A stretch of DNA of 64,000 bases from Blautia sp. XA-2221 (GCF_028767025.1 NZ_JAJQXX010000010.1:1-64000), one strand, 5' to 3'; shown: positions 7,773 to 16,662, counted from the stretch's first letter. Numbers and translations are program-made. Notes: a model not told the origin generated them from the letters alone.

Positions 7773-9221
7773 ATGACAAAGTTAAGGACAAGATTTGCGC
7801 CAAGTCCCACAGGAAGAATGCATGTGGGAAATCTGCGTACGGCATTATACGCATACCTGATCACCAAACATGAGGGCGGTGATTTTATTCTCCGTATTGA
7901 GGATACAGATCAGGAGCGTTATATGGAAGGCGCGGTTGATATTATTTACCGCACCATGGAAAAGACAGGACTGCTTCATGATGAGGGTCCGGACAAAGAC
8001 GGCGGCGTAGGCCCTTATGTACAGAGTGAGCGTCAGGCTTCCGGTCTTTATCTGGAATATGCCAGAAAGCTTGTGGATCAGGGAGATGCTTATTACTGTT
8101 TCTGCGGACAGGAAGAGCTGGAATCCATGAAGCGTGTAGTGGCAGGAAAAGAAATTTCCATTTATGACAAACGCTGTCTGAACCTTCCGAAGGAAGAAGT
8201 GGAAAGACGTCTTGCAGCAGGAGAACCTCATGTAATCCGGTTTAATATGCCAACAGAGGGAACAACTACTTTCCATGATGTGATCTACGAAGATATTACA
8301 GTAAATAATGAGGAAATGGAAGATCTGATCCTGATCAAATCTGACGGCTATCCTACTTATAACTTTGCAAACGTAGTGGACGATCATCTGATGGGAATCA
8401 CCCATGTAGTCCGCGGAAACGAATACCTTTCTTCTGCGCCGAAATACAATCGTATTTACGAGGCATTTGGCTGGGAAATCCCGGTTTATGTACACTGTCC
8501 TCTTATTACAAATGAGGAGCATCAGAAGCTCAGCAAGCGCTCCGGTCATTCCTCCTATGAGGATCTGGTAGATCAGGGATTCCTGACAGAGGCTATTGTA
8601 AACTTTGTGGCTCTTCTGGGCTGGAGTCCTCAGGAAAACAGAGAGATCTATTCTCTTTCAGAGCTTGTAGAAGCCTTTGACTATCACCACATCAGCAAAT
8701 CTCCGGCTGTTTTTGATATTCAGAAGCTGCGCTGGATGAACGGTGAATATATCAAAAAAATGGAACCGGAAGCTTTTTATGAAAAAGCATTGCCATATAT
8801 GAAGGAAGTGCTGAAAAAAGACTATAATTTCCGCAAGATTGCAGGAATGGTGCAGACACGAATCGAGGTATTCCCGGATATTCCGGCTCTGATCGACTTC
8901 TTTGAGGAAGTTCCGGAGTATGATTCCTCCATGTACTGCCACAAAAAAATGAAAACAACAGAAGAGACTGCTCTTGCCGTATTAAAAGAAGTTCTTCCTG
9001 TACTTGAGGCCCAGGAGGAATATACAAATGATCCGCTGTTTGCTTCTTTAAGTGAATTTGTAAAAGAAAAGGGCTACAAGAACGGATATGTTATGTGGCC
9101 TCTCCGTACTGCAGTTTCCGGCAAGCAGATGACACCTGCCGGAGCAACTGAGATCATGGAGATCATTGGTAAGGAAGAAACTCTGAAGCGTGTCAAAGCA
9201 GCTATTGAAAAACTCAGCTAA
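7773..9221 (+). CDS. gltX: Glutamyl-tRNA synthetase
   Basis: This class I synthetase charges tRNA-Glu. The 482-residue protein opens with [19 protein letters not shown], whose HVGN is the HIGH signature, and carries KLSKRSG near 250, the KMSKS loop. The C-terminal half is the helical anticodon-binding region. Start ATG 7773 follows AGGAGAGA; the longer frame beginning at 7728 would start inside the hairpin loop and is rejected. Many Firmicutes use this enzyme to mischarge tRNA-Gln as well (non-discriminating form); sequence alone does not decide that here. Confidence 0.93.
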   Translation: MTKLRTRFAPSPTGRMHVGNLRTALYAYLITKHEGGDFILRIEDTDQERYMEGAVDIIYRTMEKTGLLHDEGPDKDGGVGPYVQSERQASGLYLEYARKLVDQGDAYYCFCGQEELESMKRVVAGKEISIYDKRCLNLPKEEVERRLAAGEPHVIRFNMPTEGTTTFHDVIYEDITVNNEEMEDLILIKSDGYPTYNFANVVDDHLMGITHVVRGNEYLSSAPKYNRIYEAFGWEIPVYVHCPLITNEEHQKLSKRSGHSSYEDLVDQGFLTEAIVNFVALLGWSPQENREIYSLSELVEAFDYHHISKSPAVFDIQKLRWMNGEYIKKMEPEAFYEKALPYMKEVLKKDYNFRKIAGMVQTRIEVFPDIPALIDFFEEVPEYDSSMYCHKKMKTTEETALAVLKEVLPVLEAQEEYTNDPLFASLSEFVKEKGYKNGYVMWPLRTAVSGKQMTPAGATEIMEIIGKEETLKRVKAAIEKLS

Positions 9222-9233
9222 GAACGGACTTAT

Positions 9234-11063
9234 ATGAAACGTAATCCATCTCAGAAACGGGCAATCGCCCACCTGTCAGGACCTATGATGGTTCTGGCAG
9301 GCCCCGGATCGGGGAAAACCTCCGTAACAGTAGAACGAATTGCATATATGACAAAAGAATGTGGGATCTCTCCGGCTTCGATTCTTGTTGTGACATTTTC
9401 CAGAGCTGCGGCAAAGGAAATGAAAGAACGATTTTTAAAATTTACCGGACAGGAACACAGTCCTGTGACGTTTGGAACTTTTCACGGTGTATTTTATGCT
9501 ATTTTAAAGCAGGCATATGGATTTACCGCAGCCAATATTCTGTCAGAGGAAGAAAAAAATAATATATTAAAAGAACTTACCCTGGAACTGGCAGGGGAGC
9601 TTGCGGAAGAAGGAGATTTTTCCGGAGAGCTGGCAAAAGAGATCAGTGTGGTAAAAGGAAACCGGATTTCACTGGAACATTATTATTCTTCCTGCTGCCC
9701 GGATCAGGTATTCCGACAGATATATCAGGGATACCGGAAGGAATGTACGGCAAGGCGAAAGCTGGATTTTGACGATATGCTTTTGTACTGCTATGATCTC
9801 TTTCAGCAGAGGAAGGACATTCTGAAAGCCTGGCAGAATAAATTCCGGTATATTCTGGTGGATGAGTTTCAGGATATCAACCAGCTTCAGTATGATATTG
9901 TCAGGCTTCTGGCAAAGCCTGATAATAATCTGTTTATTGTAGGGGATGACGATCAGTCTATTTATCACTTCCGCGGGGCAAGACCGGAGATCATGCTGAA
10001 TTTTACAAAAGATTATCCGGAAGCGGAAACAGTGGTTTTAAATGTAAACTACCGATGTACAAAGAAAATTCTGGGATCAGCCATGAACGTGATTGGAGAA
10101 AATAAAACACGTTTCCAAAAAGATCTGTCTACTCCTAATCCGGAGGGCGAACCGGTAAGTCTTCTGGAATTTCCAAATCCCAGGGAAGAGTATATGGAGA
10201 TCACTGGAAATCTGCGAAAGAGGCTGGACGCAGGAGACGATCTGAAAGATACAGCCATACTTCTCCGGACTAATCAGGAGGCAGAAGGTCTTGTGGGAGC
10301 GCTGATGGAGCGGCAGGTACCTTTTACCATGAAAGAAACTCTTCCGAATCTTTTTCATCACTGGATATGCAGAAACATGATGGCATATATGAGACTGGCA
10401 GCAGGGCAGAACTGTCGGAAAAATTTTCTGGAGATCATGAACCGCCCGAATCGCTATATTTCACGGGATGCCCTGGCAATTTCAAATGAATTGTCTTTTG
10501 AGCAGCTGAAAGAATTTTATAAGGATAAAGACTGGATGTGCGACAGGATCACCACTCTGGAAACCCATCTCAGGATTCTGAAAGGCCTGCCCCCTTATGC
10601 AGCCATAAATTTTATCAGGAAGGGTATGGGATATGAAGAATACTTGCATGAATATGCACGTTATCGTAAAATAAAACCAGAGGAATTAAGTGAGATCCTG
10701 GACCGTCTTCTGGAAAGTGCCAGAGGAATAAACAGTCTGGAAGAATGGGAGGCTTACATAGAAGATTATACGCAGAGACTGAACGAACAGGCAAAGAAGC
10801 AGGAAAAGGAGACAGAAGGCGTTCTGATTTCTACCATGCACGGGGTAAAGGGGCTGGAGTTTGACTGTGTTTATATCCTGAATGTAAATGAAGGCAGTAT
10901 TCCTTACAAAAAAGCAGTTCTCGAGCCGGCGTTGGAAGAAGAGAGAAGGCTGTTTTATGTGGGGATGACCCGGGCAAAGAAAAAACTTACTTTATGTTAT
11001 GTGAAGCGGCAGTACGAAAAGGACAGAGAACCGTCCAGATTTTTAAAGGAGGCTGGAATATGA
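9234..11063 (+). CDS. UvrD/PcrA/Rep-like superfamily 1A DNA helicase
   Basis: The 609-residue protein has the SF1A motifs in order: Walker A AGPGSGKTS at 22-30, motif Ia TFSRAAAKEM, motif II VDEFQDIN, motif III DDDQSIYHFRGA, motif IV NYRC, motif V STMHGVKGLEFDCVYILN, and motif VI RLFYVGMTRAKKKL. It should unwind DNA 3' to 5' using ATP, in repair or restart. At 609 residues it is shorter than PcrA (about 740) and lacks a long C-terminal tail. Its stop codon overlaps the next start (ATGA), so it is coupled to the Sfp-type gene, a pairing without obvious functional logic. Confidence 0.88.
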   Translation: MKRNPSQKRAIAHLSGPMMVLAGPGSGKTSVTVERIAYMTKECGISPASILVVTFSRAAAKEMKERFLKFTGQEHSPVTFGTFHGVFYAILKQAYGFTAANILSEEEKNNILKELTLELAGELAEEGDFSGELAKEISVVKGNRISLEHYYSSCCPDQVFRQIYQGYRKECTARRKLDFDDMLLYCYDLFQQRKDILKAWQNKFRYILVDEFQDINQLQYDIVRLLAKPDNNLFIVGDDDQSIYHFRGARPEIMLNFTKDYPEAETVVLNVNYRCTKKILGSAMNVIGENKTRFQKDLSTPNPEGEPVSLLEFPNPREEYMEITGNLRKRLDAGDDLKDTAILLRTNQEAEGLVGALMERQVPFTMKETLPNLFHHWICRNMMAYMRLAAGQNCRKNFLEIMNRPNRYISRDALAISNELSFEQLKEFYKDKDWMCDRITTLETHLRILKGLPPYAAINFIRKGMGYEEYLHEYARYRKIKPEELSEILDRLLESARGINSLEEWEAYIEDYTQRLNEQAKKQEKETEGVLISTMHGVKGLEFDCVYILNVNEGSIPYKKAVLEPALEEERRLFYVGMTRAKKKLTLCYVKRQYEKDREPSRFLKEAGI

Positions 11064-11608
11064 AAGCAGTCATTTATTTTACAGAGATCCCCCCGAAGTA
11101 TGAGCACAAAAACATGGGACATATGACAGGTGAAAAGCTTCTGGAAGAAGCGCTTCTGAAAGAGTATGGACGGAAGCTTGCTTTTGAGCCAAGAGCAAAA
11201 GGAGAGCATGGAAAGCCGTTTTTTACTTTACAGCCGAAAATCCATTATAACATCAGCCATTCCGGAAAGTATGTTGTGTGTGTGATCGCCGGAGAAGAAG
11301 TGGGAATTGACATTCAGGAACACAGAGAGCTGGATTATGAAAAAGGTTTGCAGAGACTGGTGCCTGCATCCATGCTCCGGGACATCCTGGAGTCAGATCA
11401 TGTAAAGGAAGCTTTTTATGACCAGTGGGTGCTTCGTGAAGCATATATGAAATGGACCGGTGAGGGATTTTCCAGAGATCCCCGCACCATCCCAATGGAC
11501 AGAGGTTCTTATGCCATGCTGGAAATGGAGCCGGGATACAGCGGCGCTGTGTGGTCAGAGAAACCTCTGGATATCAGATGGGAGCGTCTGGAAATCAGTA
11601 TTCCGTAA
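11060..11608 (+). CDS. Sfp-type 4'-phosphopantetheinyl transferase
   Basis: The 182-residue protein transfers phosphopantetheine from CoA to a carrier protein serine. Motifs: YNISHSGKYVVCV, EVGIDIQ with the magnesium-binding Asp84, and WVLREAYMKWTGEG, the W/K-E-A-x-x-K motif. It is compact, like many Sfp proteins of clostridia. The start is ATG 11060, four bases overlapping the helicase stop, with AAAGGAGG ahead. The acyl carrier protein encoded 3.4 kb upstream is a plausible substrate, though a dedicated AcpS could exist elsewhere in the genome. Confidence 0.87.
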   Translation: MKAVIYFTEIPPKYEHKNMGHMTGEKLLEEALLKEYGRKLAFEPRAKGEHGKPFFTLQPKIHYNISHSGKYVVCVIAGEEVGIDIQEHRELDYEKGLQRLVPASMLRDILESDHVKEAFYDQWVLREAYMKWTGEGFSRDPRTIPMDRGSYAMLEMEPGYSGAVWSEKPLDIRWERLEISIP

Positions 11609-11615
11609 AATACGG

Positions 11616-11644
11616 GAATGAAACAGAGATTGTCCTCATATATT
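11616..11644 (+). promoter_or_regulatory. Sigma-E-like promoter of the spoIIIA operon
   Basis: GAATGAA at 11616-11622 and CATATATT at 11637-11644 with a 14-base spacer resemble the mother-cell sigma-E consensus (GHATATT, 14 bases, CATACAHT). The -10 fit is good and the -35 fit is partial. In Bacillus subtilis this operon is under sigma-E, which supports the call. Confidence 0.6.
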
Positions 11645-11669
11645 ATGTGTAAAGAGGGGTGAGGACAAT
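11629..11669 (+). promoter_or_regulatory. Perfect 10-bp inverted repeat spanning promoter to start codon of spoIIIAA
   Basis: ATTGTCCTCA at 11629-11638 is the exact reverse complement of 11660-11669. The right arm covers the ribosome site and first bases of the ATG. RNA started at the proposed sigma-E promoter would lack the left arm, whereas read-through RNA from the upstream gene would hold both and could hide the ribosome site. Confidence 0.6.
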
Positions 11670-12588
11670 GGAGGCCAGTCAGATCCAGAATCTGTTTGCC
11701 GGAAATATACGGCGGCTTCTTGTTCAGACGGAGATTGATTACGACAGACTGTATGAAATCCGTCTCCGGGCAGGAAGGCCGCTGTTTCTTACTTATGACA
11801 AGGGAGAATACTTTTTAAGGACAAAGGGTCAGGAGCCTTATGTGGTAACAAGAGAAGACCTGAAAGAAACGCTGGAATATGTAAGCGGATATTCTCTGTA
11901 TGCCTATGAGGATGAACTTCGTCAGGGATATATGAGCGTACAGGGAGGCCACAGAGTGGGAGTTACCGGAAAGGTGATCCTGGATGGAGACCGGATCAGG
12001 GGGATGAAATATATTTCCTGTATTAATGTGCGTCTGGCTCATCAGATACCAGGATGTGCGGACGCTGTAATGCCCTATATCCGGAAAGAAAAATGGACAG
12101 CTCATACCCTGATCATCTCACCGCCCAGATGTGGAAAAACAACCCTTTTGAGAGATGTGATCCGGCAGCTCAGTAACGGTTTCGGAAAGGTTCCGGGTAT
12201 TACGGTGGGAGTGGTGGATGAGAGGAGCGAACTGGCCGGCTGTTATCAGGGGATCCCTCAGAATGATCTGGGAATGAGAACAGATGTGCTGGATTGCTGT
12301 CCAAAAGCGCAGGGGATGCAGATGCTGATACGGTCCATGTCCCCGGCGGTAGTGGCAGTGGATGAGCTTGGAAAAGAAGAAGATTTCCGTGCAGTGGAAG
12401 CTGTGATCCACAGCGGCTGCAGGCTGATCGCCACTGCACATGGAGATAATCTGGAATCTGTGCTTGCCACGCCCTTTTTTGCGGGACTAAAAAAAATGCG
12501 CGTATTTGACAGGTATATTGTTCTGGGAAAAGAAAAAAGAGCAGGCATTATCAGAGGGATTTATGACGGAAGGGGAGTTCCATGCTGA
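11668..12588 (+). CDS. spoIIIAA: Stage III sporulation protein AA, secretion-type ATPase
   Basis: SpoIIIAA is the cytoplasmic ATPase of the SpoIIIA-SpoIIQ channel that links mother cell and forespore. The 306-residue protein has Walker A SPPRCGKTTLLRD near 150, GVVDERSE, and Walker B VVAVDELG near 232, in keeping with the type II/IV secretion ATPase relation. ATG 11668 is preferred to GTG 11659 because the GAGGGGTGAGGA ribosome site ends just upstream. It opens an eight-gene operon with short gaps or overlaps throughout. Confidence 0.93.
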   Translation: MEASQIQNLFAGNIRRLLVQTEIDYDRLYEIRLRAGRPLFLTYDKGEYFLRTKGQEPYVVTREDLKETLEYVSGYSLYAYEDELRQGYMSVQGGHRVGVTGKVILDGDRIRGMKYISCINVRLAHQIPGCADAVMPYIRKEKWTAHTLIISPPRCGKTTLLRDVIRQLSNGFGKVPGITVGVVDERSELAGCYQGIPQNDLGMRTDVLDCCPKAQGMQMLIRSMSPAVVAVDELGKEEDFRAVEAVIHSGCRLIATAHGDNLESVLATPFFAGLKKMRVFDRYIVLGKEKRAGIIRGIYDGRGVPC

Positions 12589-13100
12589 AATTTGCAGGTA
12601 TTCTTATGATACTTATTGCAGGAACCGGTATGGGGGCTGCAAAGAGTATGGAACTTACAGTAAGAGAACAGAATCTGAAAAAATTTCTGTGGCTGACTTC
12701 ATGTTTAAAAGGAGCAGTGCGTTGTGGTAATACCTGTTTTCCGGAGGCGTTTCTGGAAATTTCCGGAAAGTTTGACGGTATGTACCGGGAGTTCCTTCGG
12801 AATCTTGCGGACAGGCTGAAAAGTCAGGAAGGCCAGACTCTTGGAAAGATCTTCCGGGACTGTGCAAAGAAAAAGCTCCGGGACGCAGGTTTTTCTGCAG
12901 AAGAAATGGAACTGATCGCTTCTCTTGGAGAGCGGCTGGGTTATCTGGACAGAGAGATGCAGCTGAGACAGCTGGAGCTTTTTGAAGAAGAGCTGTGCAA
13001 AAGGCTGGACTTTCTGGCCGGTGAGCTTCCTCAAAAAAAGAAGCTTTGCCAAAGCCTTGGAATTCTGGGCGGGATTTTTCTGGGAGTGCTTTTGTGGTAA
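12582..13100 (+). CDS. spoIIIAB: Stage III sporulation protein AB
   Basis: The 172-residue product has an N-terminal membrane segment (LKFAGILMILIAGTGMGAAK), a helical cytoplasmic or periplasmic body and a C-terminal hydrophobic segment ending the protein (LGILGGIFLGVLLW), the usual SpoIIIAB plan, related to type II secretion GspF-like parts. It overlaps the end of spoIIIAA by 7 bases. An unrelated long frame on the opposite strand is a shadow. Confidence 0.92.
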   Translation: MLKFAGILMILIAGTGMGAAKSMELTVREQNLKKFLWLTSCLKGAVRCGNTCFPEAFLEISGKFDGMYREFLRNLADRLKSQEGQTLGKIFRDCAKKKLRDAGFSAEEMELIASLGERLGYLDREMQLRQLELFEEELCKRLDFLAGELPQKKKLCQSLGILGGIFLGVLLW

Positions 13101-13137
13101 AAACAAAGCTGCGCAGAGTCCGGGAAAGGAGGATGAT

Positions 13138-13332
13138 TTGGAAGTCGGTATTATATTTAAAATAGCGGCAGTGGGAATCCTTGTTTCTGTTCTTTCTCAG
13201 ATACTGAAACACAGCGGCAGAGATGAGCAGGCATTTCTGGTAAGTCTTGCAGGGCTTCTGGTGGTTCTCTTCTGGATCGTTCCCTATATTTATGACCTGT
13301 TTGAAAGTATACAGGCTCTTTTTGTTATGTAG
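13138..13332 (+). CDS. spoIIIAC: Stage III sporulation protein AC
   Basis: This 64-residue protein has two membrane spans (about 3-20 and 33-53). The best start is a TTG at 13138, directly after the GAAAGGAGGAT ribosome site; in-frame ATGs further upstream lie inside spoIIIAB and would add an unrelated hydrophilic N-terminus. SpoIIIAC and AD are thought to form paralogous membrane parts of the engulfment channel. The gene ends in TAG, showing that TAG works as an ordinary stop here. Confidence 0.88.
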   Translation: MEVGIIFKIAAVGILVSVLSQILKHSGRDEQAFLVSLAGLLVVLFWIVPYIYDLFESIQALFVM

Positions 13333-13359
13333 CCGGAGCAGCTGCGAAAGGAGCGGAGT

Positions 13360-13746
13360 ATGGATATTATAAAGATTTCTCTTCTTGGCGTATGCGGTGT
13401 GATGCTGGGATTTTTTCTGAAAGGGACAAAGCCGGAGTACGCTGTTTTTGTAACTGTTGGGATCGGACTCATGATCCTGGGACTTGCAGTGGGAAAGATC
13501 GAATATATATTTTCCGCAGTGGAGCAATTAAAAGACAGCATTCCTCTGGATGAAGGCTGTCTGGCAACGCTGATAAAAATGATAGGAATCACTTACATTG
13601 GGCAGTTTTCAGCCGGAATATGCAGAGATGCAGGGCATCAGGCAACAGCAGGACAGATCGAACTGTTTTGTAAGCTGTCTATTATGGTACTCAGTATTCC
13701 GGTCCTGATGGCGCTTCTGGATACGATCCAGAAGTTTTTTGTATGA
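13360..13746 (+). CDS. spoIIIAD: Stage III sporulation protein AD
   Basis: The 128-residue protein has four hydrophobic stretches and a family-typical middle with KMIGITYIGQFSAGICRDAG near 71-90. It resembles SpoIIIAC at its N-terminal half and sits in the usual order. A GGAG-type ribosome site precedes ATG 13360, and the end overlaps the next gene by 4 bases. Confidence 0.92.
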   Translation: MDIIKISLLGVCGVMLGFFLKGTKPEYAVFVTVGIGLMILGLAVGKIEYIFSAVEQLKDSIPLDEGCLATLIKMIGITYIGQFSAGICRDAGHQATAGQIELFCKLSIMVLSIPVLMALLDTIQKFFV

Positions 13747-14912
13747 AAAAGTTTTATAAGATCGGGATTTTTATTTTATGGACCGTATGTCTGGCCTTTT
13801 GCGGAGCAGAATGTGTACGGGGAGCAGCAGAGGAGCCTGATACGTCTGAGCAGATTCAGAAAGAACTTCTTTCGGAGCTTGATTTCAGTCAGGTTCAGAA
13901 TATGCTGGACGAGCTTCTGGGGACAGAAAGCTTTTCCTTTCAGGATGCTCTGAAGAATTTGATCAATGGGGAAGAAGCGATTTCAAAAGAGACAGTGCAG
14001 GAATTTCTGCGCAGTCTTTTTTTTTCAGGATTTGAAAGGGAAAGGGCGCTGTTTGCCAAAATTCTTGTTCTGGTGATTCTTGCGGCAGTGTTTACAAATT
14101 TTGCCTCTGTATTTGAAAACGGACAGGTGGGAGACGTCAGTTTTTATGTGGTGTATATTCTTCTGTTTACGCTTCTTATGGATTCTTTTTATGAAAAAAC
14201 ATGTTCACTAAAGCAAACTATATCCTGGATCGTGGAATTTATGAAAGCGCTGTCTCCTGCATACTTTATGACGGTAGCGGCAGCTTCCGGAGCGCTGTCC
14301 GCAGCTGTATTTTATGAAGGTGTGCTTCTTCTGGTGTGGCTGATCCAGTGGATCCTTCTGAATATTCTTTTGCCGGCAGCAGAGATTTATGTTCTGTTGC
14401 GTCTGGTGAATCATCTGTCCAGAGAAGAAATGCTAGGAAAGCTTGCGGAATTTTTAAAAACAGTGGTCATCTGGGCGCTGAAGACTCTTCTGGGGCTTGT
14501 GGCAGGACTTCAGATCGTCCGGGGGCTGGTGTCTCCGGTTATGGACTCTCTGAAAAGAAGTGTGCTTGGAAAGGCAGCCGGAGCTTTGCCTGGAGTGGGA
14601 AACGCAGTCAATATGGTAACAGAACTGGTGATCACCAGTGCAGTTCTTGTACGGAACTGTCTTGGGGTTCTGATTCTTCTGGTAACAGTGGCAGCCGGAG
14701 CAGGACCTGTGATCCATTATGGGATGTTGTCTTTAACATACCGGTTTCTGGCAGCAGTGTCCCAGCCGGTATCGGATAAGCGGATGGTGGAATGTCTGTC
14801 TACTATGGGAGAAGGATTTGAAATTCTCCTGAAAATCCTTTTTACAGCAGAGGCGCTCTGCATTCTGACTTTTCTGATCATTATGGCAGGAATACAGGGA
14901 GGCGGTGTATGA
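13743..14912 (+). CDS. spoIIIAE: Stage III sporulation protein AE
   Basis: The 389-residue product has a signal peptide ending about residue 28 (ECVRGAAEE), an extracytoplasmic region to about 115, then seven or eight membrane spans. The segment VVIWALKTLLGLVAGLQIVRG and a following KRSVLGKAAGALPGVG block are family-typical. It is the large polytopic component of the feeding-tube channel. It overlaps both neighbours by 4 bases (ATGA). Confidence 0.92.
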   Translation: MKKFYKIGIFILWTVCLAFCGAECVRGAAEEPDTSEQIQKELLSELDFSQVQNMLDELLGTESFSFQDALKNLINGEEAISKETVQEFLRSLFFSGFERERALFAKILVLVILAAVFTNFASVFENGQVGDVSFYVVYILLFTLLMDSFYEKTCSLKQTISWIVEFMKALSPAYFMTVAAASGALSAAVFYEGVLLLVWLIQWILLNILLPAAEIYVLLRLVNHLSREEMLGKLAEFLKTVVIWALKTLLGLVAGLQIVRGLVSPVMDSLKRSVLGKAAGALPGVGNAVNMVTELVITSAVLVRNCLGVLILLVTVAAGAGPVIHYGMLSLTYRFLAAVSQPVSDKRMVECLSTMGEGFEILLKILFTAEALCILTFLIIMAGIQGGGV

Positions 14913-15478
14913 GAGAGGAAATTTACCGGTGGATGAAAAGTCTTGCAGTATTTTATCTGTTTTTTACAGCAGTTCTTCAGCTGGTTCCTGACCGGAAATA
15001 TGAACGCTATGTACGTTCGTTTATGGGGCTTCTTTTGATCTATATGCTCTGTACGCCTGTGTTTGCAGCATTTGGAAAAAGCGGGCAGTTTCTGGAAAGC
15101 TTTGCAGATACCTTTTACCGGGAACAGGAAAAAATGGAACAGCTGGAAGCAGAAGAACTTCAGACTTTTTATCTGAAACAGGGGTATGAAAATGAAATTT
15201 CTTTTAAAATTGAAGAATTATTAAAAGAATCAGGCATAAATCCTTCTAAGACTGCCGTACATATAGAAGGAGAGCGGATATCCGCAGTACTGACAGTGAG
15301 ACAGGAGCTGACCCGGGAACAGGAAAGGGGGATTCGGGATGAACTCAGGAAGCGCTTCGGAATCGAAGAAAAGGACTGTAAGATCCTTACTGACAGAAAT
15401 GACGGGACAACAGTGGATGGTCCTTCTGCTTCTGGGAATGCTTCTGACAGTGATCGCGCTTCCGGTATCAGACGGTAG
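14909..15478 (+). CDS. spoIIIAF: Stage III sporulation protein AF
   Basis: The 189-residue protein has two N-terminal membrane spans (about 10-28 and 38-56), then a soluble domain with an alpha-beta pattern that in the family resembles ring-building motifs. The last 25 residues are Ser/Gly/Asp-rich and are read from DNA that also encodes the start of spoIIIAG in another frame. It ends with TAG. Confidence 0.9.
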   Translation: MREEIYRWMKSLAVFYLFFTAVLQLVPDRKYERYVRSFMGLLLIYMLCTPVFAAFGKSGQFLESFADTFYREQEKMEQLEAEELQTFYLKQGYENEISFKIEELLKESGINPSKTAVHIEGERISAVLTVRQELTREQERGIRDELRKRFGIEEKDCKILTDRNDGTTVDGPSASGNASDSDRASGIRR

Positions 15479-15785
15479 GGAACAGGCGAAGAAGGGCCCG
15501 GATCCTGCGGAAAATACAGAGAGATATGAGGTGGACAGAACACTTCTGGAAACAAAGCTGGAATCTATTCTGGAAAATACAGAAGGTGTGGGAAAGGTAC
15601 AGGTACTTCTGATGACCGGAGAGGGAAAACAGGGATTTTACGGAACAGAAAATACGGAGGTGACAGGAGTGCTGATTGCGGCAGAGGGAGCGGATGATTC
15701 TGTTACGGTACAGAATATTCAGCAGGCTGTAATGGCATTATTTCAGATTGAAGCCCATAAAATAAAAATAATGAAAATGAAATGA
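15339..15785 (+). CDS. spoIIIAG: Stage III sporulation protein AG
   Basis: SpoIIIAG forms a large ring in the intermembrane channel. The 148-residue product has a short basic N-terminus, one membrane span (WMVLLLLGMLLTVIALPV) and a C-terminal ring-building domain with VGKVQVLLMTGEGKQG and a closing EAHKIKIMKMK. The start is uncertain: ATG 15339 has AAAGGGGA upstream but gives a 140-base overlap with spoIIIAF; ATG 15399 gives an 80-base overlap but no clear ribosome site. Either way the overlap is large for this operon. Confidence 0.87.
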   Translation: MNSGSASESKKRTVRSLLTEMTGQQWMVLLLLGMLLTVIALPVSDGREQAKKGPDPAENTERYEVDRTLLETKLESILENTEGVGKVQVLLMTGEGKQGFYGTENTEVTGVLIAAEGADDSVTVQNIQQAVMALFQIEAHKIKIMKMK

Positions 15786-15795
15786 GGAGAGAAAA

Positions 15796-16569
15796 GTGAA
15801 AAAAATCATGAAAAAGAATCAGGTGATCATCACCTCACTGGCAATTCTGATCGCAGTAGCCGGATACCTGAATTTTGCGGATGTAGATCTGGGCTTTAAG
15901 GATAAGGAGGCCAGCGCAGACAGCAGCAGTATCCTGGAAGAAGTAGAGTATGATCTGACAGATGAAACAGCCCTTCTGGATGAGAACGGGGCAGATGGCC
16001 AGGGAGATCTCCCCACTACAGGAACTCCCGGAGAAGCCGTACTTACAGGCGCTTCTGATTTTGCAGCTCAGGCAAAGCTTTCCAGAGAGCAGGTGCGTTC
16101 TCAGAACAAGGCAGAGCTTCAGGAGATCATTGGAAATACAGATATCAGTGAGGAGAAAAAGCAGGAAGCCATTAACACAATGGTATCCATGACTGAGCTT
16201 GCGGAAAAAGAAGCTGCGGCGGAACTTCTTCTGGAGGCAAAGGGATTTGAGAATGTAGTTGTGAATCTGACCGGGGAGACAGCAGATATTGTTGTGCCGG
16301 ACAGTGCGCTGGAAGATGCTCAGAGGGCGCAGATTGAGGATATTGTAAAAAGAAAGACCGGTATCGCAGCAGAAAATATTGTGATCACACCTTTAAGCCA
16401 GACCAGTGACGAAGCAGAAGATGCCACGGAACAGGAACTGGAAGAAACCAATGGAGAGGTTGAGGAGACAGCAGAGTACGGTGGAAGCGGAGAAGCTCCC
16501 GAGGATGAAGCGGCTTCTGCATCTGCCTCAGAGGAGTATGTAATACAGACAGAAGGGATTTATGACTGA
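15796..16569 (+). CDS. spoIIIAH: Stage III sporulation protein AH
   Basis: SpoIIIAH spans the mother-cell membrane and docks with forespore SpoIIQ across the intermembrane space. The 257-residue protein starts at GTG 15796 behind GAGGAGAG, has one membrane span (VIITSLAILIAVAGYLNFAD), a variable linker, then the YscJ-like domain (about 95-200) with the family block GFENVVVNLTGETADIVVP. A Glu-rich tail of about 55 residues follows. It closes the operon ahead of a terminator. Confidence 0.92.
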   Translation: MKKIMKKNQVIITSLAILIAVAGYLNFADVDLGFKDKEASADSSSILEEVEYDLTDETALLDENGADGQGDLPTTGTPGEAVLTGASDFAAQAKLSREQVRSQNKAELQEIIGNTDISEEKKQEAINTMVSMTELAEKEAAAELLLEAKGFENVVVNLTGETADIVVPDSALEDAQRAQIEDIVKRKTGIAAENIVITPLSQTSDEAEDATEQELEETNGEVEETAEYGGSGEAPEDEAASASASEEYVIQTEGIYD

Positions 16570-16586
16570 CGGAATATAAAAAATAT

Positions 16587-16618
16587 GCCCCTCTTCCGGC
16601 AGGGAGAGGGGATTTTTC
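16587..16618 (+). terminator. Terminator of the spoIIIA operon
   Basis: CCCCTCT (from 16588) pairs with GAGAGGGG around TCCGGCAGG-type loop sequence, then ATTTTTCC. It falls 18 bases after the spoIIIAH stop. Confidence 0.85.
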
Positions 16619-16632
16619 CTGTCCGATTGCTC

Positions 16633-16662
16633 TTGACAGTGCAGGCTTTTGTATACTAGAAT
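16633..16662 (+). promoter_or_regulatory. Promoter of prfC
   Basis: TTGACA at 16633-16638 and TAGAAT at 16657-16662 have an 18-base spacer. A TATACT at 16652-16657 is closer to consensus but only 13 bases from the -35. Confidence 0.65.
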
